NCBI GenBank assembly: GCA_020633555.1
Contig: JACKDL010000001.1
Location: forward strand, 496,001 to 560,000
DNA length: 64,000 nucleotides
Source of the DNA: Myxococcales bacterium
Lineage (GTDB): Bacteria > Myxococcota_A > Bradymonadia > UBA7976 > UBA1532
Direction: 5' to 3'
Part shown: in pieces, positions 39,901-45,882 of the stretch
Layout: each line of letters opens with the position of its first letter
Numbering within the stretch: position 1 is the first letter of the stretch
The notes under the pieces: generated by a model
The model's database searches: none
What the model saw: the letters and a program-made list of their open reading frames with translations, nothing else
What the model was told of the DNA's origin: nothing
Position numbers and translations under genes: made by a program

Positions 39901-41834
39901 TCGGCGACACCGCCGTGGGCGTACACGCCCGTGAGACCTACAAAGACGCCGTGTCCATCGGGGCAGGCTATGTGGAGGAGGGTCGGGGCAGCGCAGGCCA
40001 GCCCGACTACGAGCTGTGGGGCGTGGATCTGCGGGCGAAGCACCGCCGAAAGACCCGTTTCGAGGCCGAGTTTGCGCGCAGCCAGAGCCAGAACGCCGAG
40101 AACCTGTTCAGCCTGGACGGCGGCCTGACCTTCGAGCCCTTCAACCTGCGCGACGGCAGCCGGGCCCGGGGCTCCAGTTTCCTGCTGCGGAGCGGCCTGG
40201 AGCTGGACGACCTGGTGGGCCAGGGCGACACCGACCAGTGGTACACCGAGGCGTACTGGCAGTACCTGGCGCCCGGGTTCTACAGCGGCGGCAACCTGCA
40301 ACAGCAGGGCCTGGAGAGCTACGGGGTGCTCAGCCAGTACCACCTGGACGAGAACCACCTGCTGCGCATCCAGCACGACGGCACCGTGGCCGACGATCAA
40401 GCGGGCCAGGGCAGCGTCGTCTTCCGGGCCTTCCGCCGGGACGTGACCCGCGCCGGGCACGTGTTCAAGGCCGGTAAGCTGCAGATCGACAGCGAGTTCG
40501 TGCACACGGTCATCGAGAACGGGCAGGCCAGCCCGGCCCCCATCGATCCGCAGGCGGGGCCCCTGAACCAGCAGGTGCAGGGCGGCGATCTGACCACCGA
40601 CGTGCTGAACGTGGGCTTGCGCTACGAGCTGGACCCCCGCTGGACCCTGCTGGCGGAGCAGGAGGTGGTGCTGCGAGGCGACGCGCGGATCCACGAGCAG
40701 ACCACCGACCTGCTGGCCACCACCGTGGGCGCCCGCTTCAAGGCCAGCGAGCAGCTCACCCTGGAGCTGACCGAGAGCGCGCGCTGGTCGGGCGACAACG
40801 CCACCCAGCTTGGGGTGCGCACCCAGCTCGATGACCGGCACACCCTGTATGGGCAGCAGCGGCTCATCAACCGTGATGGGGGCGTGAACAGCACCACCGT
40901 GCTGGGCGGCGAGGAGCGCTTCGGGGCCGACGGCGGCGGGCGCGCCTTCGCCGAGTACCAGCTCGAGAGCGGCGTACTGGGCGAGCGCAACCGGGCAGTG
41001 CTCGGGGTGGGGCAGCGCAAGACGCTCATCCCGGGGCTGACCCTGGACGCGGGCTACCAGCGCAGCCAGGTGGTGGCCGGCGGGGCGGGGGAGTTCAGCC
41101 AGGACGCGCTGACCCTGGGCGTCGAGTGGCTGGACAGCGACAAGGTGAAGGTCAGCGGGCGGTACGAGATCCGCTACGAGGACAACGACGAGGCCATGGG
41201 CCGCCGGGATCGGTTGCAGTGGCTGGCGCTGAACAGCGCCGCCTTCAAGCTGCACCGCGACCTGACCCTGCTGCTCCGGGGCAACTGGAGCCACACAGTG
41301 GATCTGGCCTTCAGCGCCACCGAGGCCGAGCTCATCGAGGGCAGCGTGGGGCTGGCCTGGCGCCCCGTGGAGCACGACTGGCTCGCGGTCATCCTCAAGT
41401 ACACCAAGCGCTATGAGCAGCGCCCCACGGACGTGACGCTGCAGCTCCCCGAGCGGGAAGAGGCCGACGTGGTGTCAGTGATGCCCATCGTGGAGCTGCC
41501 CTACGGCTTCCAGCTCGTGGAGAAGCTCGCCTGGAAGCGCAACGCCATCGCGGCGGGGGCGGTGCCAGCGGTGGTGGGCAACACGGTGCTGTGGATCAAC
41601 CGGCTGAACTACCACCTGACGAACACCTGGGACGTGGGCGCCGAGTACCGCTGGCTGCGCAGCACGCTGGCCCAGAACCAGCTCCACGGCACGCTGCTGG
41701 AGGTGAACTACATCATCCAGAAGACCGTGCGCCTGGGCCTGGGCTACAACTTCACCCGGTTCTCGGACGACGAGTTCTCGCGGCTGGACGAGGACCACAG
41801 CGGGCCCTTCTTCCGGGTGGTGGCGCACTACTGA
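27912..41834 (+). CDS. Giant DUF11-repeat/OmpA-like/outer-membrane beta-barrel protein
   Basis: Predicted cell-surface protein of about 4640 residues. The TTG at 27912 is chosen because it opens a signal peptide (VLRLWAAPLAALFLLWPAG, cleavage after SLA); an earlier open frame lacks one. Order: N-terminal beta domain (to about 370) with AWSLVLVYESP; an initial CARDB/DUF11-like unit; 15 DUF11-type repeats at about 490-2500, each opening with a short strand then Lys-Thr-Val (e.g. PDLQVLKTVEDLNGG); SdrD-B-like Asp-rich domains near 2506 (DLDRDGRYD) and 2915 (DADGDGRQQPGEPGLPG) with another DUF11 unit between; OmpA-like peptidoglycan-binding domain at about 3177-3287 (VEAHTDNQ, NRRIEIWL); Ig-like modules; a Pro/Gly linker; and a C-terminal region (about 3715-4640) of alternating strands ending in FFRVVAHY, as outer-membrane barrels do. 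Likely adhesin or surface layer; function not known. Confidence 0.85.
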   Translation: MNAVLRLWAAPLAALFLLWPAGPSLARVEGDAHQLYQQFRVFGDALSTGNTLMQSSVADPRVNSFLLPQSGADVRDVPFDGEVVGAFLFWSGSLAGRVDRQVDFTVADGTTFRNVQAERCATVNGLGGFFYCRADVTNQVAAHPGARQYNGRYTVGQLEADIGRLVPDGMGGVVCEDPQTCQAKYAAWSLVLVYESPSARGLRDVFLYDGFRNYDEDARSPGIDQFQIQGFDFPADGEASLAYFALEGDLFLGVPPQDNDPLFACDTCFDFLEFNGVRLQDGVNPAGNLFNSTTALGVDLEGFRVSDLIQVGAQRATIRVGSGDGVVDPRNPDPAGGGESFFLGYVLLNVDRNAPDFRRDGTILSVVPDEGAPLERVVITLQLENEGTLDAQQVAVRLSLPDGLTYLPGSLRVDGQDPVPGEEVVNPLEAGLELGRVPFQGDNDRTITFRATIDADTRPGQRLVSQAFISAANLDEPTPTNEAVLVVLGGLELGQITKRVSDTDGDGRYSPGELVRYEISIPNPNNRDVAGVTFRDTLPPALELLQAVAPGGDNRSQPAQNRVDIRELIIPAGPNGGLTVTILARIKDTAGLVAAGIPAGSINGFPVDNQAEVVAAGRTLRSDDPTTAGVGDATRFRLSAAVDITGPNTRKTVEDLNGGFVEPGDTLRFTIQVANTGTAPAEVFVSDPLPALLEGCQLESPQPDLVCAGGRLQGLVSVAAGGREQIVFTTQVAAGAQNGQVIQNVARLRASADPNQQPEVSSAAVRVFASPSLTQTTKIVLDRGDGVAVPGDRLVYRIRVPNTGNRPATGVVLTDALPFDFAQVIPANGGVFDAGTNTLTWALGDIPPGGEVEVGFEAVLPPMVADGTRIANQAFVRSAELGMPVPSDDPGTAQADDPTTLVVRSQARLQVRKTVEPREGRPGDAVTWRITVTNDGNDRARALQVSDPIPTDAIEDVVVEGGALVDGVARWDVLGELAVGAERALVVRGRLRAILRDGLVVSNQATASAQGIEPRLSDDPATAEPEDPTRLVVRSEATFTVTKAVVDLNGGQVQPGDRLRYELSLRATGTSPLTALVFEDPLPPELVDVAVEDGGRLLNGRITWAVVGPVRPDDGAPLTVGFEATVRDDVAPGVRISNQATVRAAEAAAQVSDDPRTPVAGDPTTVAVVSEPDLTGGLKTVEPRVAQPGQVVTWRIRAGNQGTAPAADVQVRDVIPAELEVVDAGGAQRDGDVLVWPLGDLPPRAERELVFTTRVRRPLDPGTVVRNQAQITGGGGLAAVTDDPAQPGDDEPTVLEIDARPDLQVLKTVEDLNGGVVAPGDTLRYEIRLTNVGGTAATDVDVLDVVPGLLAFANPQPPAQQTADSLRWAVGRIPVDGSVSLQFDATVGVAPNGTQVRNQAEVRLERGQTLVLSDDPSTAEPADPTTVRIVSAADLSVFEKTVEALDDPPFRPGGRVRYRLAVQNTGSDAARRVVITDPVPAELTVVESGEAQVVGDSLVFARAALAVGQRVEVSWVGRLRAPLDNGTVVSNRAQVTAQGVAEPFLSDDPRTPAEDATTFAVVSAPIIALSKSVEAPQGLPLRPGDVFDYVIEVRNTGDATARGVEVVDPLPAGLVGLAPEAPGELVGRQARWRLAELAPGAAPHTLRVRAQVPADAVDGARFENQAVSGDVRSDDPSTAVAGDPTVVVVRDGADFTGSPKTVEGDFVPGGVVQWAVRVRNRGTAVAQGVRVVDALPDGVVFEGAAPAPAAQDPLAWALGDLQPGEEVTLQIRGRLAADVADGTIIANQATITASNAPRALTDDPNEPGVSDPTRFTVEARPELVVEKTLEPSDEGRRPGSRVVYTVVVRNVGAGPARAVEVVDPLAPQLTLASAEGAVVDGQLLTWRVDEIPAGGQRRFTVVATVNADVALGTEVFNQAAARVGAGALVRSDEVAFVVQAPQYTLSKQVQAEGLGGFLPGATVLYALTVTNTGAEPLVASQVVDPVDLGRLDQIEPLDGGLFDVRRGTVEWGAPATPALARLAPGDQVTVRLRARIAPALQPGDIIRNQATVQARGGAPALSDDPRLPGASDPTAIEVVGGANWDVQKDIAAPRRAEIGPGTEVTYRVTVVNRGRAASADAILSDPLPPQVVYVRGSTRMNGQPVADGPGGAAPLRAGVALVGRAGVPGVVQAGELIRIEYTVQVRGGLPIGTTVSNQAQLLDGAGNAEPSDDPTTAADDDPTRFTLGARPDLSGITKTFQIVDGGGRDRAVVGDVVEWIVQVVNRGNGPALDVILSDTVPQGTRYLAGSLRVDGRPATEGVDGDPGALVMGSVQARTGALEPGASFELRFRTEVLAGPQIENVGRVVAEGEVERLSDVVIVPVGEAPRRAMRLEKQVVDPDGAPAVAGQRLRYTVTAINTGTVDLDQVVVVDDLPPGLVFVGAVELPPGARLDVAAAPAGAFGNGQIRVQGFGIASQARARISFEAEVDRGLRADRQICNEAEATAGQLAPERSGAACVDAVVRFGRVAGATFQDLDRDGRYDPEADVAFSGMRVAAYSAEDPDGAPVFEVRSAEDGRFALDDLLPGAYRLRVFSSTGTLLKTVDQVAVLATETREQDLLIDPTGRVYESGEGGLVDGAEVFIYRDADTDDDPFDAESVANRVLVPPEDLEAASQQGQRTAHGGLYRFAVRRPGRYLVEVVPPSPALIAPSVLVPATPGLAFTDDPEGRVVAADVPSTDPSSDRTYFLAFDLQGLEDQFRNNHIPLDPLSALIDVEKRSLRRQVTLGEVVTWEVDVINRSPEDLIYDPAIRSGGVYVQDVLPKGLKYVAGSTVLVRVEGGREVPLSADDPVGARLLRFGRVAQEGGRTVLRALDLHAGEHLKLRYQTVVGADARPREEYTNRATLLTDGNVPISRTARATVRVLADPDFDQGLVLGRVWCDADGDGRQQPGEPGLPGVQLYMDHGYSAVTDSQGQFHFKDIDPGTHAVKVDPDSLLPGAEFTTDALRTFSFTRGLPVKVGFGVTCPTEPVAGAQLVLAEGGMASALAGLRAKATVVYGDVNALRAGAEGEHREAPGVTLELLADGKPADGRDLRLRAGGTGDRLVFKPQVPADFPVARWTVRLGPFGETGVAILTGAGRPPAELPWDQRSLDGLGVLTPEQVYSYRLEVADAQGMMAASAPGRFGLGVGRPALGELVLRLPADAVRKGRLRGEAKAALQEVLPKLKASALPIVVEAHTDNQAGPLTARRTTRDQAGVVMDALEASGLPSGRLSAEGVGGSRPLVPNIVPRNQARNRRIEIWLRDPQAREGGEVPQFAPAPVVRVGRDEASPDAGGQFAVTADVPPDGIVEVFMEAPDGRRAVIPLRLREGSPAERGVPRALEVAGEVPGALTLGGAVVTVPPLDTAVRAPETVTLGTDGLPTAPVVFQLSTQGEIARWRLALHAPGDRVVPVAEGTGSPPGQVRWTVPKGQRVYGGEYQARLTVRRADHAVVQSPPARFIVGAVTGGAAAAAAGSWTLAVDGVALNPAPDGRVGGRVEVRGQEAVLFELTSPAGARAMFFVPPPAPAAPGEPATVTPPKADAATTALPPLAGGDGPGEAGPNRYAKLGDGEPGDGSPDPAAARRPLPDAERARLAAFGRAELVKVLAPAVGGEADVPAQNLTVRLPAADAELTGATVPVVGQTAPGNRIVVNGAPVAVDSEGRFSGVAQVNPDDGRVRIEAVDPQGNRAALERKYAVRPYRWFLLALGESTVGTQGSELDGVEAHTHVTLGDTVYLHGRAAAFFKGYMKGSEVLGGAFQRLEAVAHLDTARRREFETYFRQVVDPEAFYPVYGDSAKETKEVNTRGPLYVALRADANELTVGNFRTRLRGIELFNYDRTLYGAAAAVDQPTGDFKHEVRAFVSDVDQPERHAYVELRGTGGSLYYLPHRELLEGSERLYLVERDRISNIERRKTLLTRNVDYVIQYRDGRVLMKAPVPSVTLDGFGALPQPSSGSVLDGHPVFVAVEYDHQDIGRFGDTAVGVHARETYKDAVSIGAGYVEEGRGSAGQPDYELWGVDLRAKHRRKTRFEAEFARSQSQNAENLFSLDGGLTFEPFNLRDGSRARGSSFLLRSGLELDDLVGQGDTDQWYTEAYWQYLAPGFYSGGNLQQQGLESYGVLSQYHLDENHLLRIQHDGTVADDQAGQGSVVFRAFRRDVTRAGHVFKAGKLQIDSEFVHTVIENGQASPAPIDPQAGPLNQQVQGGDLTTDVLNVGLRYELDPRWTLLAEQEVVLRGDARIHEQTTDLLATTVGARFKASEQLTLELTESARWSGDNATQLGVRTQLDDRHTLYGQQRLINRDGGVNSTTVLGGEERFGADGGGRAFAEYQLESGVLGERNRAVLGVGQRKTLIPGLTLDAGYQRSQVVAGGAGEFSQDALTLGVEWLDSDKVKVSGRYEIRYEDNDEAMGRRDRLQWLALNSAAFKLHRDLTLLLRGNWSHTVDLAFSATEAELIEGSVGLAWRPVEHDWLAVILKYTKRYEQRPTDVTLQLPEREEADVVSVMPIVELPYGFQLVEKLAWKRNAIAAGAVPAVVGNTVLWINRLNYHLTNTWDVGAEYRWLRSTLAQNQLHGTLLEVNYIIQKTVRLGLGYNFTRFSDDEFSRLDEDHSGPFFRVVAHY
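29382..35430 (+). repeat. Tandem DUF11-type repeat array inside the giant gene
   Basis: Fifteen coding repeats of roughly 120-150 codons. Units begin near 29382, 29835, 30223, 30631, 31020, 31426, 31810, 32206, 32602, 32986, 33370, 33733, 34156, 34600 and 35020. Each contains a V-x-N-x-G core (e.g. VANTGTAPAEVFVSDPLP), a closing LxR-x-x-I-x-NQAxV strand and a linker SDDPxTAxxxDPTxxxV. DNA similarity between units is mostly low, so the array is old, except for a 24-base identity between units 2 and 7. Confidence 0.85.
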
Positions 41835-41843
41835 GGTCGGTGG

Positions 41844-41861
41844 GCGGCCCGTGGGGGCCGC
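41844..41861. terminator. GC hairpin after the giant gene
   Basis: GCGGCC, a 6-base loop and GGCCGC, ten bases past the stop codon, with further pairing possible outside (CGGT/ACCG). No T-tract follows. Located in the convergent gap with the DUF4157 gene. Confidence 0.35.
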
Positions 41862-41886
41862 GACCGTGGGCATCGGGGCGTGAGGG

Positions 41887-41927
41887 GCCGAGGCCGGCGC
41901 CCGGCGGGGCTCGCCGCGCTCCTCGGC
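41887..41927. terminator. Long-stem hairpin in convergent gap
   Basis: GCCGAGG and CCTCGGC pair over 7 bp around a 27-base GC-rich loop immediately next to the DUF4157 stop codon. Could serve either strand; weak because the loop is large and there is no T-tract. Confidence 0.3.
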
Positions 41928-43682
41928 TCAGATCCGCGTGCCGAGCAGGCGGCCCAGCTTGCCCAGGATCTCGCCCTCCTGGTCGTGGGTCTGGCCCAGC
42001 AGCTCCCGCACCTTGTCGAGCACCTGCTTCACCCGCTCTTCGTGCTCGCCTGCCTCTTCGCGGGGCCCCTGCTTGGCTGCCAGATGGCGGTCTTTTTTCG
42101 CCGTCTGCAGGCCCGCCGGGTTGCCCGTCGCCATGGCCGCGCTGGGGGCGGTGGGATCCAGGGGGTTGTCCTCGGCGAGCGAGGCGCCGCCCGGTTGGAT
42201 CCAGTCCAGGTAGGAGGCCTCGATGGCGAGCGCCTCGGCCTCTTTCATGCGGCTGTCGCGATCGTCGCCCTGCTGGGTGTGCGCCAGCTCGTGGGCGATC
42301 AGCGCCTCGCCCTGTGCAGAGTCGGTGCGGAAGTGCTTCGGGTCGAAGAACACCATCTTGCCGTGGGTGACGGCTTCGGCCTGAAGGCTGCGGGCGAGCG
42401 CGCCGGCCATGGGGCCGGCAAACACCATCACGTCGCTGAAGTCGGTGCCGAAGAACCGCGCGAGTCGGTCCTTGAGCGCCCCGTCGAGCTGCCGCTTCTC
42501 GCCCAGCATCCGCTGGGCCAGGCCCTCGCTGTCACCCGCCTGCAGCCGTGACAGCAGGCTCTGGGCGTCGTCGAAGCGGGTGCTCGGGCGCGCGCTGACG
42601 CCGAGCTGCAGGGTGTCGACGCGCGCCGCGCCTTGCCTCACCAGCGCCTGGGCGATGCGGTCAGCCAGACCGGCGGGGGCGTCGTCGGGGTGCACCACCA
42701 GCGGCACGTCCACCCGATCAGCCGTGCCCTGGAAGGCGGGCCGGTTCGCAAGCCGCCGGGCTACGGCCTGCGGCAGCGCCCGGAGCGCGGCCTGCAGCGC
42801 CTTGCGGACGCGCTCGTCGGTGTCCGCACTGAGCCCATCGACGGCCACGTGACCGACTGTGATGCGGGCTGGGGCCGGGGCCGAGGCCGCGGCGCCCCGC
42901 TCGGGCACCTTGGGCGTGGCCACGGGGGGCGTGAGCGGCGGGGTCTCACCGGTCTCGCGACCCACCAGGTCGGCCAAGGCGGCCAAGCCGGGGACAGGCC
43001 GCTGTTCAGAGGCGCTGGCGGGCGGCTCGAGGGCAGGGGGGGCCTCGAGGGCCTGGGGCCAATCCTGCGCGACCGGTTGGCTGGCGCCCAGGGGGTAGCC
43101 CCGGCGCGGCGCGCGGGCCACGGCGGGGGCCGCCTCGGGCGCCGGCGGCGGCTCGCGCAGGCGGTTCACCAGGTCGGGATCACGGAGGTCTGCGCCTCGC
43201 AGAAGCCCGTCCAGCGACCGGCTCTGCCGGCGCTCCTGGCGCAGCCGCTGAGCCACCTGGGCGCGCAGGTTGCCGAGCTGGGTGTGGACGGCGTCGGGCG
43301 CCCCTTCCGGCAGCTCGGCGCGGGCCGCGTCGAGCCGCTGCACCGCCTGCAGCAGGTCCGCGCCCCGGGCGAGCGCTTCGGGATCGTCGGGCCCATGGGT
43401 GTCGGGGTCCTCCTCCGCCAGCGCGTCGTCCAGGGCGCCAGGGCCCACCATCCGGCGGGCCTTCGCCACGGGGTTCGGCCCCCCGGGCTCCAGGCGCGCG
43501 CCCACGACGTCCCACGGGATGACGCCCATGCCAACGACGTTGGGCTGATCCAGGAAGAAGCTGCGCCCCAGCAGCGGGGCCACCGCGTCCACGGCGGCGG
43601 CCATGGGCTGCGCCGCAGGCGTACCTGCGGCGGCGGCGGTGAGCGCCTCGAGGGGCGATGGGGCAGGGGTGGGTTCGGCCAA
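41928..43682 (-). CDS. DUF4157-domain putative metallopeptidase
   Basis: DUF4157 proteins carry a zinc-peptidase-like HExxH motif and are often linked to extracellular contractile injection systems, or are toxin parts. 584 residues. The N-terminal 260 residues are Pro/Ala-rich with few recognised features. DUF4157-type text runs at about 398-470 (LARFFGTDFSDVMVFAGPMA, KMVFFDPKHF) and contains HELAH at about 463-467. A charged coiled C-terminus follows (EEAGEHEERVKQVLDKVREL). There is no signal peptide. The start is TTG at 43682 (GGGGG upstream); the next Met is residue 27, so the N-terminus is uncertain. No injection-system structural genes are in the window. It lies 51 bases after enolase. 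Confidence 0.75.
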   Translation of the reverse strand: MAEPTPAPSPLEALTAAAAGTPAAQPMAAAVDAVAPLLGRSFFLDQPNVVGMGVIPWDVVGARLEPGGPNPVAKARRMVGPGALDDALAEEDPDTHGPDDPEALARGADLLQAVQRLDAARAELPEGAPDAVHTQLGNLRAQVAQRLRQERRQSRSLDGLLRGADLRDPDLVNRLREPPPAPEAAPAVARAPRRGYPLGASQPVAQDWPQALEAPPALEPPASASEQRPVPGLAALADLVGRETGETPPLTPPVATPKVPERGAAASAPAPARITVGHVAVDGLSADTDERVRKALQAALRALPQAVARRLANRPAFQGTADRVDVPLVVHPDDAPAGLADRIAQALVRQGAARVDTLQLGVSARPSTRFDDAQSLLSRLQAGDSEGLAQRMLGEKRQLDGALKDRLARFFGTDFSDVMVFAGPMAGALARSLQAEAVTHGKMVFFDPKHFRTDSAQGEALIAHELAHTQQGDDRDSRMKEAEALAIEASYLDWIQPGGASLAEDNPLDPTAPSAAMATGNPAGLQTAKKDRHLAAKQGPREEAGEHEERVKQVLDKVRELLGQTHDQEGEILGKLGRLLGTRI

Positions 43683-43733
43683 GGGGGCCCCCGACGAGCC
43701 GGAGCGGACGAAAGGAGCCTACCGAAGGCGGCC

Positions 43734-45011
43734 TCAGCGAGCCAGCGCCTTGCGGCCCCGCCAGCCCGCGGACAGCCCCAGCGCCTCTTCGATGCGCAGG
43801 AGCTGGTTGTACTTGGCGATGCGGTCGGACCGCGACAGGGACCCCGTCTTGATCTGACCCGCGTTCGTGGCCACCGCCAGATCGGCGATGGTGGTGTCGG
43901 CGGTCTCGCCGCTGCGGTGGCTGATGACCGCCGTGTAGCCGGCCCGGTGGGCCATGTCGATGCAGTCCAGCGTCTCGGTCAGGGTGCCGATCTGGTTGAC
44001 CTTGATGAGGATGCTGTTGGCGATGCCCTCGCTGATGCCGCGGCTCAGCCGCTCGGTGTTGGTGACGAACAGGTCGTCGCCCACGAGCTGGACCTTGTGG
44101 CCGATCTTGGCGGTCAGGGCCTTCCAGCCCGCCCAGTCGTCCTCGTGCATGCCGTCTTCGATGCTGACGATGGGGTAGCGCTCGCAGAGATCGGCGTACA
44201 GGTCCACCAGCTCGGCGCTGCTGAGCACCCGGCCCTCGCCGGCCAGGTTGTAGGCGCCGCCCTCGTAGAACTCGCTGCTGGCCACGTCCAGGGCGAGCAC
44301 GATGTCCTTGCCCGGGGTGTAGCCCGCGTTGCGGATGGCCTCGAGGATGACGTCCAGCGCCTGGCTGTTGCTCTCGAGGTTGGGGGCGAAGCCGCCCTCG
44401 TCGCCCACGGCGGTGTTCAGGCCCTTGCCCTTCAACACGCTCTTGAGGTGGTGGAACACCTCGGCGCCCATGCGCAGGGCCTCGCGGAAGCTGTCCGCGC
44501 CCACCGGCATGATCATGAACTCCTGGAAGTCCACGTTGTTGTCGGCGTGGGAGCCCCCGTTGAGGATGTTCATCATGGGGGTGGGCAGGATGTGCGCGGC
44601 GGCGCCGCCCAGGTAGCGGGCGAAGGGCATCTCATAGAAGGCGGCCGCGGCGCGAGCCACGGCGATGCTCACGCCGAGGGTGGCGTTGGCGCCCAGGGTG
44701 GCCTTGTTCTTGGTGCCGTCCAGGGCCAGCAGCCGGTTGTCGATGCCGCGCTGGTCGGTGGCGTCCATGCCCTCGATGGCGGGGGCGATGATGGCGTTGA
44801 TGTTCTCGACCGCCTTCAGCACGCCCTTGCCCAGGTAGCGCGACTTGTCGCCGTCGCGGAGCTCGAGGGCCTCGTGCTCGCCCGTGGAAGCACCCGATGG
44901 GACGGCGAACCGGCCGCGATCGCCGGTCTCCAACACCACGTCCACCTCGACGGTGGGGTTGCCGCGGCTGTCCAGGATCTCGCGGGCGTGAACGTGCTCG
45001 ATGATGACCAT
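43734..45011 (-). CDS. eno: Enolase (phosphopyruvate hydratase)
   Basis: Glycolytic enzyme that interconverts 2-phosphoglycerate and phosphoenolpyruvate; also an RNA degradosome part in some bacteria. 425 residues, the normal length. Active-site segments are intact: ILDSRGNPTVEVDV at the start, SGASTGEHEALELRDGD, the metal ligands in ALDVASSEFY, SIEDGMHEDDW and VGDDLFVTN, the catalytic Lys in ILIKVNQIGTLTE and the loop VISHRSGETADTTIADLAV. The ATG has GGAGG five bases upstream. It lies 67 bases after the HEAT lipoprotein gene; no separate promoter stands out. Confidence 0.98.
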   Translation of the reverse strand: MVIIEHVHAREILDSRGNPTVEVDVVLETGDRGRFAVPSGASTGEHEALELRDGDKSRYLGKGVLKAVENINAIIAPAIEGMDATDQRGIDNRLLALDGTKNKATLGANATLGVSIAVARAAAAFYEMPFARYLGGAAAHILPTPMMNILNGGSHADNNVDFQEFMIMPVGADSFREALRMGAEVFHHLKSVLKGKGLNTAVGDEGGFAPNLESNSQALDVILEAIRNAGYTPGKDIVLALDVASSEFYEGGAYNLAGEGRVLSSAELVDLYADLCERYPIVSIEDGMHEDDWAGWKALTAKIGHKVQLVGDDLFVTNTERLSRGISEGIANSILIKVNQIGTLTETLDCIDMAHRAGYTAVISHRSGETADTTIADLAVATNAGQIKTGSLSRSDRIAKYNQLLRIEEALGLSAGWRGRKALAR

Positions 45012-45078
45012 GCAGGCCTCCAGTGGGGGATGCGGGTTGAAGGTCGGGGGGGGTTCTCGGCGCAACGCCGCGAAGGGT

Positions 45079-45759
45079 TTACTCGGGGGTCGGTGCCGCC
45101 AGGGCCGCGTCCAGGGCCTCGGTCACCAGCGTGTCACGCTCGCTGGCTTTCCGTTCCTCGAGCAGGCGCCGGACCGCCGGCAGAGCCACGTGGGGTGCCA
45201 GCGCCTTGACCACCGCCTCGCGCAGAGTGGCGTCCTCATCGGCCGCGGCTGCGGCGAGCGCGGCCATCGCGGGGCCGCCTTCGGGCTCGGCGAAACCGTC
45301 GGCGAGGGCGCGCGCCGCCGCCCGGCGGACCAGGCTGTCGGCCTGGGCGTCGAGCAACACCCCGCGGAGGGTGCCCACGGCGCCATCGGTCCGGCGCACG
45401 GCCAGCCCCGTCATGGCCCGCGCACGGACCGTCGGAGCCTCGTCCTCGCGTTGGGCGATCTGGCTCAGCTCGGCGTCGGCCCCGGGGGGCAGGGCACGCC
45501 ACTGGGCCTCCGAGACCACGCCCCGAAGCGTGAGGAGCTGCCCGAGCTTCAGGGGACCCTTCGGCGGGCCGTGGGTGGGCAGCAGGCCTTGGAGGCTGCC
45601 CCGGGGGCTGGCCGCCGAGGGGGCCGTTTGGGTCACCGCGGGCGGGTCCAACACCTGGCACTGGTCGGTGACGGGCTGGGCGGGGGGCACCAAGGGCGCG
45701 GGACCGCTGCAAGCAAAGGCCCCGAGGGCCACGATCGGGAGCAGGAGAGGGCGTCGCAT
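45079..45759 (-). CDS. HEAT-repeat lipoprotein
   Basis: Predicted lipoprotein with a short Pro-rich spacer and a helical repeat scaffold. 226 residues; signal MRRPLLLPIVALGAFAC with Cys17 lipidated. Repeats such as APTVRARAMTGLAVRRTDGA, SLVRRAAARALADGF and ATLREAVVKALAPHVALPAV are HEAT/PBS-like helix pairs. The ATG has no Shine-Dalgarno sequence; a TATGCT box ends five bases upstream, suggesting a leaderless transcript. Divergent from the Ig/PPC lipoprotein gene. No enzyme motif is visible. Confidence 0.75.
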   Translation of the reverse strand: MRRPLLLPIVALGAFACSGPAPLVPPAQPVTDQCQVLDPPAVTQTAPSAASPRGSLQGLLPTHGPPKGPLKLGQLLTLRGVVSEAQWRALPPGADAELSQIAQREDEAPTVRARAMTGLAVRRTDGAVGTLRGVLLDAQADSLVRRAAARALADGFAEPEGGPAMAALAAAAADEDATLREAVVKALAPHVALPAVRRLLEERKASERDTLVTEALDAALAAPTPE

Positions 45760-45802
45760 GGGCGGAGCATAGCCGGCCCCGCGCCGCCCGCCCACCCACC
45801 GG

Positions 45803-45833
45803 TTGCCGCCAAATGGGCAGGGCCGGGTATATT
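45803..45833 (+). promoter_or_regulatory. Candidate promoter of the Ig/PPC lipoprotein operon
   Basis: TTGCCG (45803-45808), a 19-base spacer and TATATT (45828-45833), about 50 bases before the ATG at 45883. The -10 is the best in the window; the spacing is long. Confidence 0.5.
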
Positions 45834-45882
45834 CCCGCCCACGGGGGGCCGGCGACGGGCCCTTGAGGAGAGGAGAGGCCCC

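Noticed and set aside
32310..41375. 3021-codon open frame on the minus strand inside the giant gene
   Set aside because: It is antisense to a gene with clear domains; its product is rich in His, Gly, Arg and Gln without any domain, a usual effect of strong third-position GC.
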